Source: Chitinophagaceae bacterium PMP191F (GTDB taxonomy: Bacteria > Bacteroidota > Bacteroidia > Chitinophagales > Chitinophagaceae). Taken from it: DNA of 64,000 nt. Positions within the stretch are counted from its first letter, which is position 1, and every line of letters begins with the position of its first letter. Below, piece by piece: positions 26,801-34,982 of the stretch. Position numbers and translations under genes: made by a program. Under the pieces are notes generated by a model that saw only the letters and a list, made by a program, of their open reading frames with translations, was not told where the DNA came from and searched no databases. The stretch lies in contig LGYU01000014.1 of NCBI GenBank assembly GCA_001302245.1, positions 1 through 64,000 on the forward strand. Reading direction: 5' to 3'.

Positions 26801-27022
26801 ATTACGCTGAGTTACAATGTGCCAAAAAAATTACTGGAAAAAGCTAAATTCAGCAGTGCCCGCTTCTATGTTAGCGGACAGAATCTGGCAATCTGGACTA
26901 AATATCCTGGTCCTGATCCTGAGACCTCTACCAATGGTAATGGGCCTGCCAACCAGGGTATTGATCGTAACCAGGTGGCTAACGGACGTACCATTACTGT
27001 TGGTGTGAAAGTTGGCTTATAA
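23879..27022 (+). CDS. SusC/RagA-family TonB-linked outer-membrane protein, pair 1
   Basis: A 1047-residue SusC-type TonB-dependent transporter that imports oligosaccharides or peptides handed over by a SusD lid protein. The signal peptide ends near residue 21 (FAGQLAAQ). A carboxypeptidase-regulatory-like domain occupies about 23-105 (ITGKIADASGNPIPNASVIVKGT). The plug begins with VVVVGYGTQRKAEVTGSLASV and contains FRIRGTNS, LIVVDGIP, and the SusC signature SAIYGSRAANGVVFITTKKGK (about residues 220-240). The barrel fills the rest and ends in VGVKVGL. It is followed 30 bases later by its SusD partner, and the two form a terminated unit. The substrate is not inferable; there are no degradative enzymes nearby. 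Confidence 0.97.
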   Translation: MRKMLSLVVATLLFAGQLAAQSRVITGKIADASGNPIPNASVIVKGTANGTTSTADGTYSLTVPASSRILTISAVGFSEVEFTIGNKAVINATLESADKNLQEVVVVGYGTQRKAEVTGSLASVKGAVVADKPVQSFEAALGGRAAGVQITIPNGVLNNPPVFRIRGTNSISLSSYPLIVVDGIPTFTGDYSGTNAGANALASINPSDIESIDISKDAAASAIYGSRAANGVVFITTKKGKLGRAKVSYDGWVGWTTVQRLPDLLNAQQYTDFKNQALKNANTYNATTNYFALTNDANGNPINTRWYDYVYRTGFSHSNSINVSGATESTNYYFSVGYTDQEGIVRKNDFKRKNILFNIDHRANKVLSVGAKVAYSNEQNLAATSSGSLPGEAFSTGGLGRVAVVTAPNVSPYNNDGSYNINSASPSLIGSMNNKQSQIGFYNPVISLDKNKSNSESNHTQANAYIQIKPFNWLAYKSVYGIDYLYLDNLVYYDPISGEGYSTTGYAASSYSKNKRSVWTNTLSFDYTIASKHTIGLLAGIEEQRTNTESFGLARQTVSDPYFTNIQGGWGVNNPASMNIGQNYLYSQFGRFNYNYDKKYYLSANLRQDEYSGLGYNARKGTFWGVSAGWEINRENFWNSAHLDKVFSSFKLRGSYGKVGNIGGIGNFESYTSYGSGLYGGLATLNFSGAGNTNLTWETSKKLDVGFSFGILNERVTGEFSYYKNNIDGLILDVPQIPSAGIPNNSLRGNVGSMYNKGVEFTLNATPVSTKDFSWNTSFNIGINKNEVTSLAPGIPFIIITSPAGASTNEAVSITQPGYSIGTLYLIPTKGVDPQTGRRIYVNASGKDVYYSHPGLWQYADGSTASAISTTDRRIAKNTNPKQYGGFDNTFRYKDFEMNVLLTYQLGFYVYYGTEAGLRDMRFWNNETAVLRAWTKPGDVTDIPKAVFGDNYSNGSAIPLDVHMYKGNFMKLRNITLSYNVPKKLLEKAKFSSARFYVSGQNLAIWTKYPGPDPETSTNGNGPANQGIDRNQVANGRTITVGVKVGL

Positions 27023-27052
27023 CCGGTTTTTTTATTTGTAAAAACAAAGAGT

Positions 27053-28537
27053 ATGAAAACAGCAATAAAAAGTATTATACTGGGAACATTGGTACTGGTT
27101 GCTTCCTGCCGCAACAAAGATCTGATGGATCCCAAACCCACAACAAGTATTCCGGATATAAATGCATTTGACACACCCGATAAGGTACTTTCGCAGGTAA
27201 GGGCGTTGTATGCTAATCTGAAAGGTGGTCAGTTTTATGGTGGACGTTATCTGATCTACAATGATATACGGGCAGAAGAGTTTTTGAATGAACTTACCAA
27301 TGGTGTAACTGCACTGCAAACATGGAACCATTCTCTGACTAATACTGTAGCCGAGGTGAACGGACTTTGGGCACAGGGCTTTTATACCATTAATACCTGT
27401 AATGTGTTCCTGGATGGAATGACTGCCAAAGGCACTTCTGTAGTAGGAGATGCATTGTCTAAAAACTATACCGCAGAAGCAAGGCTTATCAGAGCGCTTT
27501 CTTATTATAGTCTGCTGCAATTGTATGCAAGACCTTATTGGGACGGTAGTGGTGGTAAGGATGGTTTGCCGTTGCGTTTGGTGGGTAATAAAACATCTGG
27601 CGATTATAAGCTGGCGCGTAGTACAGTGGCACAGATCTATGACCAGATCTTTACTGATATCAACTATGCAGAAACCAACCTGCCTGTAACCTACAGTACG
27701 GCTGCATTGAACACTACCAGGGCTCACCGTAATACTGCTATAGCTTTAAAGACAAGAATATATCTTAGCATGCGCAAGTATCCTGAGGCTGTCACTGAAG
27801 CTAATAAAATAGTATCTGCTACTGCTCCTTTTACAGCTACCTCAGGTGTAAATCATTCTCTGCAGGCTGATATTACGAATGTGTTCAAATCACCATACAC
27901 TACAACAGAGTCTATTTTCTCATTGCCCATGAGTTCTACCAGCGGTGACAACCCCGGTACACAGAACCAGTTAGGCTACTATTATTCTCCTACTGCTGCT
28001 AACGGTGGTGTAGGTAACGGTGAGTATTCACTGAATCCTTCCGGCATAATAGGTGATGCATACTTTACTACAGCTGATAAAAGAAGAACAGCGTTTGTAA
28101 AATCATCCGGAACCACTACTATTAAATATTGGCTTACAAAGTACGCAGCAGCTTCTCCATACACTGACTACGTACCCGTGATCCGTTATTCGGAAGTATT
28201 GCTGAACCTGGCTGAAGCCAAAGTGCGTGCCAACAATGCCGTAGATGCTCAATCTCTGGCATTGCTGAATGCTGTGCACCAACGTTCAGATCCTGCTACC
28301 ACGCTGGCTCCCGCAACTGTAGCTGATTTTATTACAGCTATTTTAAAGGAAAGAAGAATAGAGTTCCTGGGTGAAGGTCTGCGCAGTCCTGATCTGTTGC
28401 GTCTTGGTTTAACAATACCCGGCAAGTCAACAACATCGGGCTCTGCGCCTGCTGTACAATCTACTGACAAGGCGTACATCTGGCCTATCTCTTCAACAGA
28501 GCTGGATTTAAATAAGCTATGCGTAGATAACAATTAG
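27053..28537 (+). CDS. SusD/RagB-family nutrient-binding lipoprotein, pair 1
   Basis: A 494-residue lipoprotein that caps the SusC barrel and captures the ligand at the cell surface. The signal peptide ends in the lipobox LVASC (about Cys20) followed by RNKD. TPR-like helical pairs typical of SusD are seen (AEARLIRALSYYSLLQLYARPYW, TAIALKTRIYLSMRKYPEAVTEANKIV). The conserved C-terminal block VIRYSEVLLNLAEAKVRAN ... ILKERRIEFLGEGLRSPDLLRLG ... YIWPISSTELDLN is intact. It is transcribed with the preceding susC and closed by the hairpin at 28562-28586. Confidence 0.97.
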   Translation: MKTAIKSIILGTLVLVASCRNKDLMDPKPTTSIPDINAFDTPDKVLSQVRALYANLKGGQFYGGRYLIYNDIRAEEFLNELTNGVTALQTWNHSLTNTVAEVNGLWAQGFYTINTCNVFLDGMTAKGTSVVGDALSKNYTAEARLIRALSYYSLLQLYARPYWDGSGGKDGLPLRLVGNKTSGDYKLARSTVAQIYDQIFTDINYAETNLPVTYSTAALNTTRAHRNTAIALKTRIYLSMRKYPEAVTEANKIVSATAPFTATSGVNHSLQADITNVFKSPYTTTESIFSLPMSSTSGDNPGTQNQLGYYYSPTAANGGVGNGEYSLNPSGIIGDAYFTTADKRRTAFVKSSGTTTIKYWLTKYAAASPYTDYVPVIRYSEVLLNLAEAKVRANNAVDAQSLALLNAVHQRSDPATTLAPATVADFITAILKERRIEFLGEGLRSPDLLRLGLTIPGKSTTSGSAPAVQSTDKAYIWPISSTELDLNKLCVDNN

Positions 28538-28561
28538 TATAACCGATTTTATTTATAGCTG

Positions 28562-28593
28562 ACCCCGGGCAATTGGCCCGGGGTTTTGTTTTT
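28562..28593 (+). terminator. Terminator of susCD pair 1
   Basis: ACCCCGGGC pairs with GCCCGGGGT around a short loop and is followed by TTTTGTTTTT. Confidence 0.9.
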
Positions 28594-29046
28594 AATACCC
28601 GTAGCCGGTAAAATATTTAGTGAGGATGCTTGTAAAGAAGAATTCGCCCACGGTTATTTGCGGTGTATTTAGTTTATTTCAGGTAATATTTCGTAATCTT
28701 AGGGGGGTAACATAACGGTGAGATAACGGAGTATCGGGCTGCATTGTAAAAAAGAAAGCTGTTTTTTGATGTTAATACACGTAAAATGCCTTCAGATAGT
28801 GGGTTTATACGAACCCGTAAGTGGGTATTTTTCGATTTTTTTTCATTTCCGGAAAATAAAATCAAAGTGCTTTTTAGGCTGTTCTGCTCAGCTTTAACGT
28901 TGATATATAGTCTTTTAATTAATCAGATTTTAATTCAAAGTTCATATTAAGGATAAATTACAAGCAGCCTGATTATTATTTTTACTGTCTATTTCCCAGG
29001 GGCCAAACACTTGTTTGGATATTGTTTACTAAAAAATTACACGTTT
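28594..29046. other. Intergenic region ahead of susC pair 2
   Basis: About 450 AT-rich bases with no gene. AGTGGGT occurs twice (28798 and 28820) around a GGGTT/AACCC hairpin. The second copy is part of a 21-base motif (28819-28839, starting AAGTGGG and ending TCGATTTT) shared with the region ahead of susC pair 4. This is probably the regulatory region. Confidence 0.45.
28819..28839. promoter_or_regulatory. 21-base motif shared with susC pair 4 upstream region
   Basis: Starts AAGTGGG and ends TCGATTTT. It agrees with 40767-40787 at 18 of 21 positions. Distance to the susC start is about 207 bases here and 109 bases there. Confidence 0.35.
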
Positions 29047-32000
29047 ATGAGAAAAATTTTCTCGCTTCTGGCGGGGCTACTCCTTCTATCAGCACAATTG
29101 CTGGCTCAAACACGAACTATTACTGGACGAATTACGGATGCAAATAACAATCCGGTTGTTAATGCATCCGTTGTTGTAAAAGGATCCAAGGTGGGTACTA
29201 CCACCAAAGCAGATGGTACTTTCTCCTTAACAGTACCAGACAACGCCAAAACATTAACTATTTCATCTATTGAATTTGTTGAGCAGGATGTATCTATTGG
29301 TAACCGCACGGCTATCAATGTATCATTACTGCCAAAATCAGAATCACTATCAGAAGTAATTGTAAGTGTACCTTATGGTACCATCAAAAAGACCTCGTTT
29401 ACAGGTTCTGAAGCCACCGTTACTTCCAGAGTAATTGAAAGGCAACAGGTTACATCTGTAACCAGGGTACTTGAAGGGACTGTGCCAGGTATCATCTCCA
29501 CTAACGGTGGCGGTGCTCCCGGTTCCGGTGCTGATATCCGTATCAGGGGCTTTGGTTCTATTAACGGAAGCAGTACTCCTCTGTATGTTTTAAATGGCGT
29601 GCCTTATGATGGTTCTATTTCTTCTATTTCCAACGATGAGATAGAAACTGTGACTGTGCTGAAAGATGCTGCTGCGGCTGCACTGTATGGTTCAAGGGCT
29701 GCCAATGGTGTAATTATGATCACCACTAAAAAAGGCAAACGCGGCAAAAACGCTGTTTCAGCCAACGTACGCCAGGGCTTTATGAGCAGGGGTATTCCCG
29801 AATATTCCAGAGTGGGGCAGAAAGATTATTATGAACTGAACTGGGAATCTATCCGGAATTCATTTGTTGCTCAGGGTGATTCTTACACTATAGCAGGACA
29901 AAAAGCTTCTGCCCAGTTAACGGATGGTAATCACCTGGTGTATAACGCTTACAATGTGCCTGCAGCACAGCTGGTTGATCCTGTAACGGGAAAACTGAAT
30001 CCTAACGCAAAATTATTATGGACCGATTCATGGGAAGATGCCCTGTTTCGTACAGCTGCACGTACCAACGCCAATGTAAATATTTCAGGCGGTGGTGATA
30101 AAAGCGATTATTTCCTGTCACTGGGATACCTTAACGAACAAGGTACCATGAAAAATACCGGTTACAAACGTTATAATTTCCGTTTGAATGTAAATACTGC
30201 TGCCACTACATGGCTTAATGCAGGATTGAATGTTGACGGAGCATTGTCTAACAATAACAACGTTCTTAACGGTGGTACCGCTACTTCCAACCCGTTCTAT
30301 TATACCAGGCAAATGGGCCCTATTTACCCGGTTTACCAATACGATGGCAGTGGAAATGTTGTGCTCGATTCTCTGGGACAGAAAGTACTGGATTGGGGTG
30401 TTCCTGCGCAAATGGGTACCAGACCTTATGCCGGTAACTCAAACCTGGTAGGTAGCCTTGCACTGGACAATCGTTCCGGACAACTGATCAACGCTAATGC
30501 TAACTCTTTCGTGGAAGTGAAATTTTTGAAAAACTTCTCTTTCAAAACCACTTTAGGTTTTAATATTTGGGATAATCGTACTACTACTTACCAGAACAAC
30601 CAGTATGGTGATGCTGCAAATGTTCGCGGAAGATCTACTAAAACAACTACCCGTCAAAGTTCATTGACCCTGAATGAAGTGTTAAGCTGGAGTGAGAACT
30701 TTGGACAACATTCTGTAAGAGCCCTGGCCGGACATGAGAACTACAGATTACAGTCTAATGCACTGACGCTTACCAGAACAGGCTTCCAATTTCCCGGACA
30801 GACAGAGCTGGACAATGCGGCGTTGACTGAAAGCGTAGGTGGTTCTAACGAAGATAACCACAGAATTGAAAGTTATTTTGCTGGTGTGAACTACGAGTTC
30901 GATCAGAAATACCTGGTATCAGGAAGTTTCCGTAGAGACGGAAGTGCCCGTTTTATAGATTCTGTTCGCTGGGGTAACTTCTACTCTGCCGGTGTGGGTT
31001 GGAGAATTTCCCAGGAAAAATTCATGGGTCATATCAAATGGCTGAACGAATTGAAACTGAAAGCCAGCTATGGTGAACAGGGTAACGAAAACATTGGCCT
31101 GTACTATCAGTACCTGGATTATTATTTTGCTGATGGCAGCGGTGGTTACAGTACACCTGCAAGACCTGCTAACCCTGCATTGAAATGGGAAGCTAACAAA
31201 ACACTGAACGTAGGTTTTGACTTTGCTATCCTGAACAACCGCTTGCAGGGTACTATCGAGTACTTCAACAAAGTGTCTAACAACCTGTTGTTCGATGTAC
31301 CTGTACCAACTTCTACCGGTAATGCTTCTTACTGGGCAAATGCAGGTGCTTTGAAGAACTATGGTATTGAAGTTCAATTAGGATATAATGCTATCCGCAA
31401 ACGTGATTTTGACTGGCGTGTAGATGTGGCACTGACACACTTTAAAAATAAAGTGACCAAATTACCTCCCGTACAACGTGAAAGAGGTATCATCAGCGGT
31501 ACCAAAAGATTACTGGAAGGTCGCTCTATTTACGACTTCTGGGTAAGAGAGTATGCTGGTGTAGATGCTGCTACCGGTGAAGCACTGTACTATACAGATG
31601 TATTAGGTACAGATGGTAAACCTACAGGTCAGCGAGTATTGACCAATGATGTTACCAAAGCCAGCTACTACTACAAAGGCACTGCTGTTCCTGATATCTC
31701 TGGTGGTGTAACCAACTCATTCCGTTATAAAAACTTTGATCTGTCATTCCTTGTAACATTCTCTTATGGCGGATTATTTTATGATGGCAACTATGCTGGT
31801 ATTATGCATTCCGGCAGCTATGGTATTGCATGGGCTTCTGATATCCTTGGCAGATGGCAGAAACCTGGTGATGTAACCAATGTTCCGAAAGTGCAGAATT
31901 CACGCATTTCACTGCAGGACGGCGTATCCTCAAGATTCTTAATGGACGCTTCTTATGTGAATATCAAGAACATCTCTTTGAGTTATACTTTCCCTGTATC

Positions 32001-32178
32001 TCTGATGCATCGTATTGGTAACGCTGTATCTTCAATTCAGGTATTTGGCAATATTGATAATGCCTACCTGTTCACAGCTAAAAAAGGAATGGATCCTCAG
32101 CGTTCTTTTGCAGGAACTGCAGACGCTACCTATCCTCCCTTCCGTACCATTACTTTTGGACTGAATGTTAAGTTATAA
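29047..32178 (+). CDS. SusC/RagA-family TonB-linked outer-membrane protein, pair 2
   Basis: A 1043-residue SusC-type transporter from the ATG at 29047. The frame opens at 29011, but MRKIFSLLAGLLLLSAQLLAQ is the natural signal peptide. The regulatory-like domain (ITGRITDANNNPVVNASVVVKGS) is followed by a plug that starts IVSVPYGTIKKTSFTGSEATV and carries IRIRGFGSINGSSTPLYVLNGVPYDG and AALYGSRAANGVIMITTKKGK. The late segment FWVREYAGVDAATGEALYY is mirrored in pair 4 (FYIREYAGVDMTNG), so the two belong to one SusC subfamily. It heads a three-gene unit with a SusD protein and another lipoprotein. Confidence 0.96.
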   Translation: MRKIFSLLAGLLLLSAQLLAQTRTITGRITDANNNPVVNASVVVKGSKVGTTTKADGTFSLTVPDNAKTLTISSIEFVEQDVSIGNRTAINVSLLPKSESLSEVIVSVPYGTIKKTSFTGSEATVTSRVIERQQVTSVTRVLEGTVPGIISTNGGGAPGSGADIRIRGFGSINGSSTPLYVLNGVPYDGSISSISNDEIETVTVLKDAAAAALYGSRAANGVIMITTKKGKRGKNAVSANVRQGFMSRGIPEYSRVGQKDYYELNWESIRNSFVAQGDSYTIAGQKASAQLTDGNHLVYNAYNVPAAQLVDPVTGKLNPNAKLLWTDSWEDALFRTAARTNANVNISGGGDKSDYFLSLGYLNEQGTMKNTGYKRYNFRLNVNTAATTWLNAGLNVDGALSNNNNVLNGGTATSNPFYYTRQMGPIYPVYQYDGSGNVVLDSLGQKVLDWGVPAQMGTRPYAGNSNLVGSLALDNRSGQLINANANSFVEVKFLKNFSFKTTLGFNIWDNRTTTYQNNQYGDAANVRGRSTKTTTRQSSLTLNEVLSWSENFGQHSVRALAGHENYRLQSNALTLTRTGFQFPGQTELDNAALTESVGGSNEDNHRIESYFAGVNYEFDQKYLVSGSFRRDGSARFIDSVRWGNFYSAGVGWRISQEKFMGHIKWLNELKLKASYGEQGNENIGLYYQYLDYYFADGSGGYSTPARPANPALKWEANKTLNVGFDFAILNNRLQGTIEYFNKVSNNLLFDVPVPTSTGNASYWANAGALKNYGIEVQLGYNAIRKRDFDWRVDVALTHFKNKVTKLPPVQRERGIISGTKRLLEGRSIYDFWVREYAGVDAATGEALYYTDVLGTDGKPTGQRVLTNDVTKASYYYKGTAVPDISGGVTNSFRYKNFDLSFLVTFSYGGLFYDGNYAGIMHSGSYGIAWASDILGRWQKPGDVTNVPKVQNSRISLQDGVSSRFLMDASYVNIKNISLSYTFPVSLMHRIGNAVSSIQVFGNIDNAYLFTAKKGMDPQRSFAGTADATYPPFRTITFGLNVKL

Positions 32179-32205
32179 ACCTGAAGAGATTTAAAAGAGA
32201 GCAAT

Positions 32206-33690
32206 ATGAAAATCAATATATCAAAATATTTAGCAATACTGCTTCTGCTGGCAGTAGTAAGTTGTAAAAAAGACTATCTGGAAACAAAGCCCAGTAACGG
32301 GGTTACCAGAGATCAGCTGCTTAGTCATACAGCAGATATTTCTACTGCACTGGACGGTGCCTATAAAGCTTTGTATGCTTATGGAGCCAATGGTACTACC
32401 GGGCACGACAACTTTGGCCAAAAAGCTGTAGACCTGGCTTCTGACCTGATGGGTGCAGACATGGTAGTACACCTGGCTGGTTATGGCTGGTTCAACCGCG
32501 ATTACCAATATGCAGAATGGATACTGCCGGATGCAACCAACCGTCGTCCTGACATTGTATGGTATTATTATTATGATATTATCAAACAGGCAAACATTAT
32601 CCTGTCAGTTATCGATCAGGCAAGCGGTCCTGTAGCCGACAGAGAGTCTATTAAAGGACAGGCATTGGGTTTAAGAGCCTACTCTTATTATTACCTGATC
32701 AACCTGTTTCAGCAAACCTATAAAGGTAACGAAGGCAAACCTGGTGTACCTATTTACACAGAACCTGCTATTGATGGTAAACCAAGGGGAACTGTTCAGA
32801 ATGTTTATGATCTGATCCTGAAAGATCTGACAGATGCTGAAACACTGCTGGCAAATAAAACCATGCCAGACAAAGTGCATATCAGTGTAAATGTGATACG
32901 TGGTTTCAGAGCCCGTATAGCTATGCTGATGGAAGACTGGGGCGCTGCTGCTACTTATGCCAACAAGGCGCGTACTGGATATAGCCCTATGACCTCAGCA
33001 CAATATGGCCAGGGCTTTTCACAGATCTCTAATCCTGAGTGGATGTGGGGATCTCTGATCACTGCAGACCAGGCTACCATCTATGCATCGTTTTTCTCTC
33101 ATATGGATGTTGCCACCGGCGGTTATGCTTCTTTAGGTGGCCAGAAAAAAATTACCAAAGCATTGTATGACCAGATACCTTCTACTGACGTAAGAAAAAC
33201 TTTGTTCAGAACACCAGGTACTGGAACCAGCACTTATCCTGATTACAACCAAACCAAGCACCATGTACCTACACCTGGAAGCTGGGTAGCAGATTACCTG
33301 TATATGCGTGCTGCCGAAATGTACCTGATCGAAGCTGAGGCATTACAACGTCAGGGCGGCCAGGATGCTAATGCGCGTACATTGCTGGAAACCCTGATCA
33401 AAACCAGAAACCCATCATATAGCGCTGGCACATTAAGCGGGCAGTCATTGCTGGACGAAATTCTGTTGCAGAGAAGGATCGAACTGTGGGGTGAAGGATT
33501 TGCATTAATGGATATTAAACGTTTGAAAACGGGTCTTCACCGTGCTACCGGTGCCGGTAACCACGGATCGCCCAGCCTGGATCCTGTAGTCTATAATCTG
33601 CCCAATGCAGATCCTACTATGATCATGAAGATCCCGAAAAGAGAAATGGATAATAATGCAACATTTACTGCTGCAGACCAGAATCCTTAA
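32206..33690 (+). CDS. SusD/RagB-family nutrient-binding lipoprotein, pair 2
   Basis: A 494-residue SusD-type lipoprotein with lipobox VVSC (about Cys21) followed by KKDYLETKPS, the usual mature SusD start. TPR-like helices include RESIKGQALGLRAYSYYYLINLFQQTY. The C-terminal block is complete (YLYMRAAEMYLIEAEALQRQGG ... EILLQRRIELWGEGFALMDIKRL ... MIMKIPKREMDNN). The internal NPEWMWGSLITADQATIYASFFSHMD resembles GEWMWGLQFNSSQ..YASFFGYIE in the pair 4 SusD, supporting a common origin of pairs 2 and 4. It starts 27 bases after its susC and is followed 32 bases later by a third lipoprotein gene. Confidence 0.96.
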   Translation: MKINISKYLAILLLLAVVSCKKDYLETKPSNGVTRDQLLSHTADISTALDGAYKALYAYGANGTTGHDNFGQKAVDLASDLMGADMVVHLAGYGWFNRDYQYAEWILPDATNRRPDIVWYYYYDIIKQANIILSVIDQASGPVADRESIKGQALGLRAYSYYYLINLFQQTYKGNEGKPGVPIYTEPAIDGKPRGTVQNVYDLILKDLTDAETLLANKTMPDKVHISVNVIRGFRARIAMLMEDWGAAATYANKARTGYSPMTSAQYGQGFSQISNPEWMWGSLITADQATIYASFFSHMDVATGGYASLGGQKKITKALYDQIPSTDVRKTLFRTPGTGTSTYPDYNQTKHHVPTPGSWVADYLYMRAAEMYLIEAEALQRQGGQDANARTLLETLIKTRNPSYSAGTLSGQSLLDEILLQRRIELWGEGFALMDIKRLKTGLHRATGAGNHGSPSLDPVVYNLPNADPTMIMKIPKREMDNNATFTAADQNP

Positions 33691-33722
33691 TGTTTTAACA
33701 GCCATTCTAATTCAGAAACGTT

Positions 33723-34601
33723 ATGAAAAAGAACAGATTTATATATATAGTCGCAGGTTTGTTGCTGACAAGTGCAGTGGCCTGTAAAAAGAATAATATT
33801 GCCGTAGATAAGGATGTAACACCTCCCGAAGCAGCACGTTTTGCTGTTAGTGGAAGCGTTTACTCTTATTATATACAGGATCTGGCCGCTGGCTCCTTTT
33901 ACAAAATCCCTGTGGGCATTACCAATGTTTCAAATGTTGACAGAAAGATTCAGTTTACATATGCATCACCCACCGGTGCAGCTAACGGAACCCAGTATAA
34001 AGCTCCCCAGACAGTTACCATACCTGCTGGTAAAGCGCTGGATTCTTTAGTGGTTCAAGGTCTTTTTGCGGGTTATCCAACAGGCAGAAAGGATACGTTG
34101 AACATTAAGATCACTGGTGGCGACGGATTTGTAGCACCCAATGCTTACAGCACTAGTATTGCATTGATTATGCAGAAATACTGTAACGTGGTACTGGCTG
34201 ATCTGCAGGGTGATTATACCAATACACGCGAAACCAATAGCAGTGGCGGCAGCCCCTATGGTCCTTATGATTCTGATGTTACCCTGACGCCTATTGCTGG
34301 TTCATCTACCACCGCGTCTGTAGTATTTGGTAATTTCTGGGATTCAGGAATTGAGGCTGCAGGCACTATTGACTGGTCAGATCCTGCAAACTTTAAGGTA
34401 ATCATCCCTTACCAGTATTCGGGACTTGACTATGCTGCCAATCAACCGTTGTACATCCGTACTTCATTAACACAGGCCAGCACATTCTCTTCCTGCGATC
34501 AGTCTTTCTCTATTACTGCAGATTTCATTATCCAGAATTATAACAATACAGGTAACAGTGCCTATTATGCACAGAACTATAAAATATATATCAAGAGATA
34601 A
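33723..34601 (+). CDS. Accessory surface lipoprotein of susCD unit 2
   Basis: A 292-residue lipoprotein (signal peptide with SAVAC, about Cys21, then KKN). It has two parts. The N-terminal half (about 30-150) resembles the DUF1735/DUF4843-type beta-sandwich found in Bacteroidota surface lipoproteins (SFYKIPVGITNVSNVDRKIQFTYASPTGAANGTQYKAPQTVTIPAGKALDSLVVQG). The C-terminal half (about 155-292) has DLQGDYTNTRETNSSGG...YDSDVTLTP and a closing FIIQNYNN segment, like the lipid-barrel-type domains in such proteins. It is the third gene of the unit and probably helps bind substrate at the surface. It has no catalytic motif. A strong terminator follows at 34622-34653. Confidence 0.8.
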   Translation: MKKNRFIYIVAGLLLTSAVACKKNNIAVDKDVTPPEAARFAVSGSVYSYYIQDLAAGSFYKIPVGITNVSNVDRKIQFTYASPTGAANGTQYKAPQTVTIPAGKALDSLVVQGLFAGYPTGRKDTLNIKITGGDGFVAPNAYSTSIALIMQKYCNVVLADLQGDYTNTRETNSSGGSPYGPYDSDVTLTPIAGSSTTASVVFGNFWDSGIEAAGTIDWSDPANFKVIIPYQYSGLDYAANQPLYIRTSLTQASTFSSCDQSFSITADFIIQNYNNTGNSAYYAQNYKIYIKR

Positions 34602-34621
34602 TTGATATTGTATCGCAGTTC

Positions 34622-34656
34622 AAAAAGGCCATCCCGTTCGGGATGGCCTTTTTGTT
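34622..34656 (+). terminator. Terminator of susCD unit 2
   Basis: Perfect 15-bp arms 34622-34636 and 34639-34653 (AAAAAGGCCATCCCG with its complement) around TT, ending in a T run. Confidence 0.92.
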
Positions 34657-34982
34657 TTCGATCCCTGACTAGAGGTGAGCAGGTATTTATTTATACAAAG
34701 TGTGCTTTCAATTTCCTATTGAATTCTCCGGAAAGCATTGCAAGTTGTCTATTGTCTTACCAGGCCTGGTAAATCCACATTCAGTCGTCGGGTTGTAATT
34801 GACTTTGGTAGGGCTGGATAATAATAAGGTTTCCTTGTTAGTCCATTTGTCGATCTAAAATGGTTATTTATCATTGTAAAATGCTGATTAAGCAGCTTTT
34901 TAATTTAGTTAACTGTCAAATACATGTCCGGATAGTTAACAGTTGTTAGTTATCCGATTCTAAACCTAAAAACTATTCGTAA
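34657..34982. other. Intergenic region ahead of susC pair 3
   Basis: About 325 AT-rich bases, no gene. TAGTTAAC is repeated at 34906 and 34933, 27 bases apart. An imperfect 11-bp dyad (34929-34939 with 34946-34956, CGGATA...TATCCG) lies 27-54 bases before the start codon and looks like an operator. A GTCGAT motif is at 34849-34854. Confidence 0.4.
34929..34956. promoter_or_regulatory. Imperfect dyad upstream of susC pair 3
   Basis: CGGATAGTTAA and TTAGTTATCCG are inverted with two mismatches around a 6-base spacer. It is a candidate binding site for a dimeric regulator. Confidence 0.3.

Noticed and set aside
27032-27727. 231-codon minus-strand open frame opposite susD 1
   Set aside because: Antisense shadow of an intact SusD gene; Cys/Ile/Arg-rich translation without family similarity.
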